From: JAFAVZ01 sp036009105
GTDB lineage: Bacteria; Acidobacteriota; Thermoanaerobaculia; Gp7-AA8
Assembly (NCBI GenBank): GCA_036009105.1
Contig: DASYMJ010000073.1
Location: forward strand, 1 to 19,600
Direction: 5' to 3'
Length of the DNA: 19,600 bases
Shown: one piece after another, positions 7,454 through 13,087 of the stretch
Numbering within the stretch: the stretch's first letter is position 1
Layout of the letters: each line of letters starts with the position of its first letter
The notes under the pieces: model-generated
The model's database searches: none
The model's input: only the letters and a program-made list of their open reading frames with translations
What the model was told of the DNA's origin: nothing
Position numbers and translations under genes: made by a program

Positions 7454-8906
7454 TGAACGGCGTCGCCTTGCCGTAGGCGCCGGCGAAGTCGAGGGAGGGC
7501 GTGAGGCCGTGGTCGTTCGTGGAGAGATACCAGAAGGATAGGTACGCCACGATGAACGTCTTCGGATTGCCGCTGATCACGCCCAAGGCGACGGCCGCGG
7601 CGCAGATGAAGAGGATGCCCACCGCGAGCTGCGGCGTCGGCGTGCGGATGATCGGCCCGATGAGCAGCAAAGCGGCCAGGAGGAGCATCGCCAGCAGCTT
7701 CCAGAAGACGAAGCGGGAGCGCAACAATGGCGCGGAGTAGATGAGGCCCGTCGTGCCGGCGCGGCGCTCGCGCGTCGGCATGTCCGCGAGCAGCACGCCG
7801 ACCACGGCCAGCGCGATGGGCAGGATGTCCGCGCGTACGAATGAAGCGACGAGCACGAACGCGGCGACGGCCACCGAGATCGGGTTCGAGGCGATGGCGA
7901 TCAGCATCTCGGCCAGCGCGGAGCGGACCAGGGTCGGGCGGGAGGCGGCGCGGCCGCCGAGGAGGAAGAGGCCGCGCGCGAACGGCTTGAAGAGCAGGTT
8001 GATGCGGCCCAGCCAGTTGCGGCGTCCCTTGTCCGCCGACCTGCGCACCCGCACCGGATCGAAGCGGTGGAAAAAGACGAGGGCGAGAGCGAGCAGAGGC
8101 AGCGGCAGGAACATGGCCGCGATGCGGCGGACCGCCCATTGCGCGGGCATGGTCAGGCCGGGGAAGACGATCACCGTTTTGGATGCGTCGAAATCCGTCG
8201 ACCCGATGGACAGCGAGCTCGTGTGAAACGCGTGACGCATCGAGTCCATGAGGTAGGCGAAGCCGGAGAAATCGAAGAAGCCGGCGATGCCCGGATCGGC
8301 GCCTTTGTCGATCATCGACGCCACGACGCCGATCGAGGCGACCCAGACGAAGAAATAGACCACGTCCCCGAACTTGCCGGAGAGCCAGGGGATCGACTCG
8401 AAGAGGATGGCCAGGGCCGAGACGAACACGATCGAGGGCGGGATCGTGTAGAGGTACTGCTGGAAGAACGTCCACGGCTCGAGCGGCGCCTCGCCGCGCA
8501 CCACCAGCATGGCCATGGAGGTCACCATGTAGCCGGCCACGAACGTGGCCAGAAAGACGACGTTGCCGATGAACTTGCCGAGGAGGTACTCGCCGCTGTG
8601 CATGGTGGTGGAGGCGATGACGAAGCCGCAGCGCGACTGCACGTCCCGCCGCAGCGCGTTGCTGATCACGTAGAAGCCGAAGAGGCCGATGAACATCGTC
8701 CCCAGCAGCGCCGTGGCCATGCCGATGGCGGCGGAGTTGTAGAGCGCGCGGTGGCCGTCGATCTGGATGAGGGTGCGGCCGGTGCGCGGGTCGGGCACCC
8801 AGAGGTACGCCATCGCGCTGAGGAGCAGGAAGACCACGATCGTCGAGACGCGCCGGAACCGGATCAAAAAGTCCGCGCGGACGATGGCCGTGATGCGCTC
8901 GATCAT
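7371..8906 (-). CDS. ABC-2 type transporter permease with two membrane halves
   Basis: Inner-membrane subunit of an ABC exporter, 511 residues. The first half (about 1-285) starts MIERITAIVRADFLIRFRR with a hydrophobic span (about 21-35), then helices at about 56-82, 112-135, 152-171, 183-198 and 260-280. A basic linker (281-310) precedes a second membrane half (about 325-500). The motif at 88-113 (RDVQSRCGFVIAST...LLGKF) and the one at 375-403 (DMPTRERRAGTTGLIYSAPL...FWK) look like the same loop-helix element, suggesting an internal duplication. Its ATG at 8904-8906 overlaps the ATPase stop by 4 bases, so the pair is translationally coupled. The TAG stop at 7371-7373 lies where the opposing secreted-protein gene is broken. 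Substrate unknown; regulation not visible. Confidence 0.85.
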   Translation of the reverse strand: MIERITAIVRADFLIRFRRVSTIVVFLLLSAMAYLWVPDPRTGRTLIQIDGHRALYNSAAIGMATALLGTMFIGLFGFYVISNALRRDVQSRCGFVIASTTMHSGEYLLGKFIGNVVFLATFVAGYMVTSMAMLVVRGEAPLEPWTFFQQYLYTIPPSIVFVSALAILFESIPWLSGKFGDVVYFFVWVASIGVVASMIDKGADPGIAGFFDFSGFAYLMDSMRHAFHTSSLSIGSTDFDASKTVIVFPGLTMPAQWAVRRIAAMFLPLPLLALALVFFHRFDPVRVRRSADKGRRNWLGRINLLFKPFARGLFLLGGRAASRPTLVRSALAEMLIAIASNPISVAVAAFVLVASFVRADILPIALAVVGVLLADMPTRERRAGTTGLIYSAPLLRSRFVFWKLLAMLLLAALLLIGPIIRTPTPQLAVGILFICAAAVALGVISGNPKTFIVAYLSFWYLSTNDHGLTPSLDFAGAYGKATPFITAVYAALAAGFVLAAHGMHALRLRRT

Positions 8907-9775
8907 GCCGCTCTCTTCATGCCGGGTGCGTAGCCCATGGTGTGCAGGAACGCATCCTCCAGGGTCGGCTCGGCCGGCGTCGCGCCGGCGGGCGGCACCG
9001 GGCTGACCACACGCACGTGCACGCCGTCCGGCTTGCGCACGGCGCTGGAGACGCGCATGGTCCGCCGCACCTCCTCGAACTGCTCCGACGTCACCACGAG
9101 CTCCCAAACCATCCCATCGCACCCGCGCAGCAGCACCTCGGGTGTGGCGAGGGCGACGAGCGAGCCGTCCTTCATGATGGCGATCTCGGTGGCGATCGAC
9201 TCGATGTCGCTCACGATGTGCGTGGAGAGGATGACCAGCTTGCCGAAGCCGAGGTCGGAGAGGATGTTGCGGAAGCGGACGCGCTCCTCCGGATCGAGCC
9301 CCGCCGTCGGCTCATCGACGATGACCAGCTCCGGGTCGTTGATCAAAGCCTGGGCGATGCCGAGGCGCTGCTTCATTCCGCCGGAGAAGCCGCCGATGGT
9401 GCGCTTGGCCACGGTGTGCAGGTTCACCGTCTCCAGCATCTCGCCGATGCGCTTGCGGTCGTGCACGCCCTTGAGCGCGGCGAAGTAGCTGAGGAACTCG
9501 AAGGCGGTGAGGTTGTCGTAGACGCCGAAGTCCTGGGGAAGGTAGCCGAGGCGGCGGCGCAGCTCGTCCGGATGCTTGGCCAGGTCGGCGTCGCGGAAGA
9601 GGATGCGGCCGGAGGTCGGCCGGGTGATGGTGGCGATCATCTGCATGAGCGTCGTCTTGCCGGCGCCGTTCGGACCGAGCAGGCCGAGGACTCCGCCGTG
9701 CGCGACGAGGGAGAGATCGCGGACGCCGTAATTGCCGGAGGAGAAGCGCTTGGAGACCGACTCGATGGACAACAT
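8903..9775 (-). CDS. ABC transporter ATP-binding protein
   Basis: 290-residue nucleotide-binding subunit that powers the adjacent permease. All motifs are intact: Walker A GPNGAGKTT (34-42), Q-loop LPQDFG with Q81, signature FSGGMKQR (130-137), Walker B VIVDEP (151-156) with the D-loop at 159-162, and the H-loop His186 (STHIVSD). It belongs to the ABC-2 / drug-exporter type (CcmA, NatA, DrrA-like). The C-terminal part (220-290) is a variable accessory region ending LEDAFLHTMGY, typical of the group. ATG at 9775 is chosen because MLSIESVSKRF is the normal N-terminus; the open frame upstream is antisense to the dioxygenase gene. Start codons of the two divergent genes are only 21 bases apart. 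Confidence 0.95.
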   Translation of the reverse strand: MLSIESVSKRFSSGNYGVRDLSLVAHGGVLGLLGPNGAGKTTLMQMIATITRPTSGRILFRDADLAKHPDELRRRLGYLPQDFGVYDNLTAFEFLSYFAALKGVHDRKRIGEMLETVNLHTVAKRTIGGFSGGMKQRLGIAQALINDPELVIVDEPTAGLDPEERVRFRNILSDLGFGKLVILSTHIVSDIESIATEIAIMKDGSLVALATPEVLLRGCDGMVWELVVTSEQFEEVRRTMRVSSAVRKPDGVHVRVVSPVPPAGATPAEPTLEDAFLHTMGYAPGMKRAA

Positions 9776-9796
9776 GGCTCGATATACGATGTCCTG

Positions 9797-10774
9797 GTGC
9801 TTCGGTTCTTCCAGCGCAAGAAAAGCGAGGAGCTGATTCCCGGCGCGATCTGGCTCGACCTGCCCGATGCACACCGCAAGATCGAGCAGAAACACCGCGC
9901 CGGAACGATCACCGCCGATGAGGCGACGCACCTGCGGCAGTTCGCGGACGAAGGCTACTTTCTGTTCTCGACCGATCTGTCCGCGGACGATGCGAAGGCG
10001 TTCCAGAACGATGTGGATCGTTTGTGGAACGAGCGGCCGGCGAACATCACGGTGGCGTACGACACGCCGCCGAAGCGCTTCCGCGACGCGGACGCCGCGC
10101 GCGACCGCAAGCCGAAGTACCGCATCCACGACATCCATTCGTATTCGGCGGTGGCCCGCCGGCTCTACCTCGACCGCCGCATCCACCGCTGGATGTCCCT
10201 CATCCTCGGCGAAGAGCCGGTGGCCACCCAGTCGCTCTTCTTCGAATACGGCAGCCAGCAGGCGCTGCATCGCGACTCGATCGTCGTCCCCACCCCGCTC
10301 TTCGGCCATCTCGCCGCGGTGTGGATCGCGCTGGAGGACATCGATCCGCGCTCCGGCGCGCTGCTGTACGTGCCGGGCTCGCACAAGATGCCGTTCTACG
10401 AGTTCGCGCCGGGCCAGTTCGTCTTCGATTACGCGCGGATGGGCGCCGATGACGTGGCCAGAGCGATGCGCTTCCACGACGAGGAGATGGCGCGGCGCGG
10501 CCTGCAGACGAAGATGTTCACGCCGAACCGCGGCGAGGCGTTCGTTTGGCACTCGGCGCTGATGCACGGCGGCGGGCCGGTGGAGGACGAGCGGCTGACG
10601 CGCAGGAGCTACGTCATCCATTACTCCTCCCGGCGCACGCATCCGCATCGCCAGGCGGCGGTGCTGACGCCCGAGGGAACGACCGAGGTGTGGACGACGG
10701 ATGAGCTGCTCCCGGCCGATGGCGCCCTCGGCTTCGCGAATCCGCTCGACGGGCGGCTGGAGTACACCCGGTGA
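9797..10774 (+). CDS. Phytanoyl-CoA dioxygenase (PhyH) family protein
   Basis: Fe(II)/2-oxoglutarate-dependent oxygenase, 325 residues, that probably hydroxylates a small molecule; the substrate cannot be predicted. Iron ligands are visible as H158-x-D160 (QALHRDS) and distal H257 (WHSALMHGGG), with Arg269/270 (LTRRSYVIHY) as the likely 2-oxoglutarate anchor. The core segment VWIALEDIDPRSGALLYVPG followed by SHK (176-197) is a textbook PhyH stretch. The start is uncertain: GTG at 9797 gives VLRFFQRKKSEELIPG; CTG at 9794 is also in frame, and the ATG at 9789 is out of frame. The stop overlaps the methyltransferase start (GTGA), so the two are coupled and likely act in one pathway. No ribosome binding site is visible. 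Confidence 0.9.
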   Translation: MLRFFQRKKSEELIPGAIWLDLPDAHRKIEQKHRAGTITADEATHLRQFADEGYFLFSTDLSADDAKAFQNDVDRLWNERPANITVAYDTPPKRFRDADAARDRKPKYRIHDIHSYSAVARRLYLDRRIHRWMSLILGEEPVATQSLFFEYGSQQALHRDSIVVPTPLFGHLAAVWIALEDIDPRSGALLYVPGSHKMPFYEFAPGQFVFDYARMGADDVARAMRFHDEEMARRGLQTKMFTPNRGEAFVWHSALMHGGGPVEDERLTRRSYVIHYSSRRTHPHRQAAVLTPEGTTEVWTTDELLPADGALGFANPLDGRLEYTR

Positions 10775-11568
10775 CGGAGTACCTGCGGCGCCGCGTCGAC
10801 ATGGACGCGCTGGCGCCGCTGTTCGACGAGGCGTCGCTGTGGGGCGCGCGCTTCGCGTTTCTGATGCTGGACGAGCTCGAGCTGCGGCCGGACATCCGCG
10901 CGCTGGACATCGGCTGTGCGACAGGGCTGCCGCTCATCGAGCTGGCGCAGATCCACGGCGCGAAAGCGCGCTTCACCGGCCTCGACATCTGGAGCGCGGC
11001 ACTGCATCGCGCGCAGCAGCGGGTCGCGTTTCAGGGCCTCGCCAACACGACGCTCGTGGAGGGAGACGGCCACAAGCTGCCGTTCCGCCGCCAATCATTC
11101 GACCTGATCGTGTCGAACCTCGGCATCAACAACTTCGACCATCCGGACGCGGTGTTCGCCGAATGCGCGCGCCTGCTGCGGCCGGGCGGACGGCTGGTGC
11201 TGACCACGAACGTGCGCGGCCACCTGCGCGAGTTTTACGACGTCTTCCGCTCCGTGCTCCCCCCGCGCCAACACGAGCGGCTGGAAGCGGACGAGGCGCA
11301 CCGCGGCTCGGTGGCCTCGCTGAGCGCTCGCCTCGAAGCGGCCGGTTTCGCCATCACCCGCGTCGTGGAGCGTGAATTCCAGCTGCGCTTCCTGGACGGC
11401 TCCGCGATGCTGCGGCACTCGCTCGTCCACTGGTTCCTGCTGGGGTGGCGGGCGGTGGTCGACCCCGCGGACGAGGAGAGCGTGTTCGCGGAGCTGGAGC
11501 ACCGCCTCAACCAGCAGGGGCCGCTGGTGATGACGGTGCCGATGGTGTATGTGGAGGCGACGGTGTAA
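10771..11568 (+). CDS. Class I SAM-dependent methyltransferase
   Basis: 265-residue cytosolic methyltransferase with a Rossmann fold. Motif I is LDIGCATGLPL (45-55); the acidic residue after strand 2 is D72 (TGLDIWS); motif II region EGDGHKLPF (97-105) with D99; post-motif stretch SFDLIVSNLGINNFDHPD (109-126); and LLRPGGRLVL (135-144). The segment 150-265 is a helical extension that probably holds the acceptor site. The sequence resembles ubiquinone/menaquinone or small-molecule C/O-methyltransferases (Methyltransf_11), but the acceptor is unknown. It starts at GTG 10771 inside the stop of the dioxygenase gene (GTGA overlap) and ends just before a large hairpin. Confidence 0.92.
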   Translation: MTEYLRRRVDMDALAPLFDEASLWGARFAFLMLDELELRPDIRALDIGCATGLPLIELAQIHGAKARFTGLDIWSAALHRAQQRVAFQGLANTTLVEGDGHKLPFRRQSFDLIVSNLGINNFDHPDAVFAECARLLRPGGRLVLTTNVRGHLREFYDVFRSVLPPRQHERLEADEAHRGSVASLSARLEAAGFAITRVVEREFQLRFLDGSAMLRHSLVHWFLLGWRAVVDPADEESVFAELEHRLNQQGPLVMTVPMVYVEATV

Positions 11569-11638
11569 AAACGTAGGGCCGGCTCTCAGCCGGCCCAGCA
11601 TCAATATCGGGCCCGCTGAGAGCCGGCCCTACGTTTTT
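11567..11638. terminator. Bidirectional hairpin terminator made from a dispersed GGGCCGGCTCTC repeat
   Basis: Arms 11567-11590 and 11615-11638 are perfect 24-base reverse complements (AAAAACGTAGGGCCGGCTCT onward). After one mismatch the stem continues for 5 more pairs around a 12-base loop. Each end of the stem runs into a T tract in the direction of the incoming transcript: TTTTTGTTTTG for the methyltransferase gene and TTTTTAC on the other strand for the recombinase gene. It sits exactly between two convergent stops and starts within the methyltransferase TAA. The core sequence recurs inside the lytic transglycosylase gene at 14515-14580. Confidence 0.85.
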
Positions 11639-11652
11639 GTTTTGTGTTGTTT

Positions 11653-12615
11653 CTAGCGCTTCTTGATGGCCAGCTTCGGCACCCCGGAGGCGGCGTCCAC
11701 GAGGATGTGCTGGCGCCGGTTCTTCTGGATGGGGAGCTTGGTGTAGACCTGCGTCGACAGGATCGAGGCGTGGCCGAGGATCTCCTGCACTTCGCGGATG
11801 TCCGTTCCCGAGGAAACGAGCATCGCGGCCATGGTGTGGCGCAGCGCGTGCGGGGTGATGTGGCGCTTGATCTCCGCGATGCGCACGTGCTTCTTGAAGA
11901 TGTTCTCGATCGAGTAGATGGTCAGGCGCGTGCCGGAGCGGCCGACGAAGAGGGCGCTCGTGTCGAGCGTCCGCTCCGAGCGGAGGTCGAGGTAGTTCGT
12001 GATGGCCGTGGAGACGGCTTCGGAGGTGATCGGTACGATGCGGCCCCGGGTGGCACGGCCGGTGATCTGGATCTGCCTGCGGTCGAGATCGACGTCGCCC
12101 ACGTTCAGCGCCACCAGCTCGCCGATGCGGATGCCGGTGGAGAAGAGCAGTTCCAGGATGATGTTGTCGCGCACGGCGCAGAAGTAGCGGTTGCGGCCGC
12201 CGGGCGACTGGTCGCGCATCGCGGCCAGGTCGGCGATCTGCTGCTTGGGGGCGGCCAGGAGGGCGCGCACTTCGCGCTGGGCGAGCACGGTGGGGACGCG
12301 GTTCTCGACCGGGCGCTTGATCTTCAGCTTGCGCGCCGGCGACTCCATGACGATGCCCTTCTCCTCCAGATAACGAAAGAAGACTTTCAGCGCGGCGACC
12401 TTCCGGCGGATGGACGTATCGCGGTACGGGCCCGTACCAAGCTTGTCGAGATAACCATCGAGATCCTCGGGCGTGATGTCGACCATGCTGGTGTCGTTGA
12501 TCGCGGCGTGGAACTGGGTCAGGTCCGACTGGTACGCGCGCAACGTGCGGTCGGAGAGATTCCGCACTGCCTGGCCGTGCTCGAGGAACTCGGCGATCGC
12601 CTGCTGCACGTTCAT
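11653..12615 (-). CDS. Tyrosine recombinase (XerC/XerD-like) with Arg at the catalytic Lys site
   Basis: Site-specific recombinase/integrase of 320 residues. The N-terminal SAM-like DNA-binding domain spans about 1-90 (RTLRAYQSDLTQFH; RRKVAALKVFFRYLEE). The catalytic domain has R163 (STGIRIGEL), H256 and R259 (HALRH), H282 (LGHASI) and the nucleophile Y291 (STQVYTKL). By spacing from R163 the residue matching XerD Lys172 is R187 (TGRATRGRIVP), a non-standard substitution. Residues about 121-148 form an insertion compared with XerC/D before the arginine I motif. ATG at 12615 is preferred because GAAAG lies 10 bases upstream; an in-frame GTG at 12624 would add MTT. A consensus promoter lies upstream. 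No att sites, phage genes or cassette array are nearby, so a chromosome-dimer or stand-alone Xer role is possible. Confidence 0.88.
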   Translation of the reverse strand: MNVQQAIAEFLEHGQAVRNLSDRTLRAYQSDLTQFHAAINDTSMVDITPEDLDGYLDKLGTGPYRDTSIRRKVAALKVFFRYLEEKGIVMESPARKLKIKRPVENRVPTVLAQREVRALLAAPKQQIADLAAMRDQSPGGRNRYFCAVRDNIILELLFSTGIRIGELVALNVGDVDLDRRQIQITGRATRGRIVPITSEAVSTAITNYLDLRSERTLDTSALFVGRSGTRLTIYSIENIFKKHVRIAEIKRHITPHALRHTMAAMLVSSGTDIREVQEILGHASILSTQVYTKLPIQKNRRQHILVDAASGVPKLAIKKR

Positions 12616-12660
12616 AGTTGTCACACTTTCGTTGCTGATTTTCGGGATTGGAGCACTGGC

Positions 12661-12688
12661 AGTGTAAGCCGCGCCCGACTTTTGTCAA
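12661..12688 (-). promoter_or_regulatory. Sigma70-type promoter for the tyrosine recombinase
   Basis: On the minus strand a perfect TTGACA (12688-12683) is followed after 16 bases by TACACT (12666-12661, four of six). Predicted transcript start is near 12655, giving a leader of about 40 bases before ATG at 12615. The 127-base divergent gap is noticeably more AT-rich than its surroundings. For the opposite GNAT gene only a lone TAGAAT (12726-12731) is visible, without a matching -35. Confidence 0.6.
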
Positions 12689-12742
12689 GAAATTATTTGA
12701 TCAGAAGCCATGCTGTAAGCGCATTTAGAATCAGTCATCGCC

Positions 12743-13087
12743 ATGAAGGGACAGCGCCTTTTCGTTCGTCCGATGGAAACCGCGGACCAGGAGCCGGTCC
12801 GGGCTTTCCTCGGCTACCTCCCCCAGCACGGCTACATCGGCAAATTGGTGGGAGAACTGGTCGCCGTCCTGGCCGTCGCACCGGACGAAAACGACGGATT
12901 GCGCATCGAGAATCTGTTCGTGGCAGACGACTTGCGGCGCAAGCGCATCGGCCGCTTCATGCTGGAGGAAGCGGCCCGGCAATCCGGCCGCGCGCTGGTG
13001 GTCGAGCAGCCGGGAGACGCACGCGGCTTCTTCGAGAGAGTAGGATTCGTGCAGGTGGGTGAGCGGTTGATCCGGAGGGTGGGATGA
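12743..13087 (+). CDS. Small GNAT-family N-acetyltransferase
   Basis: 114-residue acetyltransferase that should transfer an acetyl group from acetyl-CoA; the acceptor is unknown. The acetyl-CoA binding motif A is clear: strand RIENLFVADDL (54-64), then the pyrophosphate loop RRKRIGRFMLEEA (65-77). The motif B region ALVVEQPGDARGFFERVGF (84-102) is typical of the fold. It is shorter than the usual 140-160 residues; the loss is in the N-terminal half between the first helix and strand 4 (residues 15-45), which normally shapes the acceptor site. The stop overlaps the next start (ATGA), so it is translationally coupled to the lytic transglycosylase lipoprotein. No ribosome binding site is seen. 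Confidence 0.85.
   Translation: MKGQRLFVRPMETADQEPVRAFLGYLPQHGYIGKLVGELVAVLAVAPDENDGLRIENLFVADDLRRKRIGRFMLEEAARQSGRALVVEQPGDARGFFERVGFVQVGERLIRRVG

Noticed and set aside
8942..9796. N-terminal extension of the dioxygenase frame
   Set aside because: It is antisense to the ABC ATPase, whose motifs are complete; the PhyH fold begins after 9797.
9789..9836. ATG with a 15-codon open frame at the dioxygenase start
   Set aside because: It is out of frame with the dioxygenase, has no ribosome binding site, and is too short to support as a leader peptide.
7371..12615. A defence or mobile island formed by the ABC exporter, methyltransferase and tyrosine recombinase
   Set aside because: There is no restriction, toxin, nuclease or phage gene, the methyltransferase looks like a small-molecule enzyme, and no att-type direct repeats flank the region.
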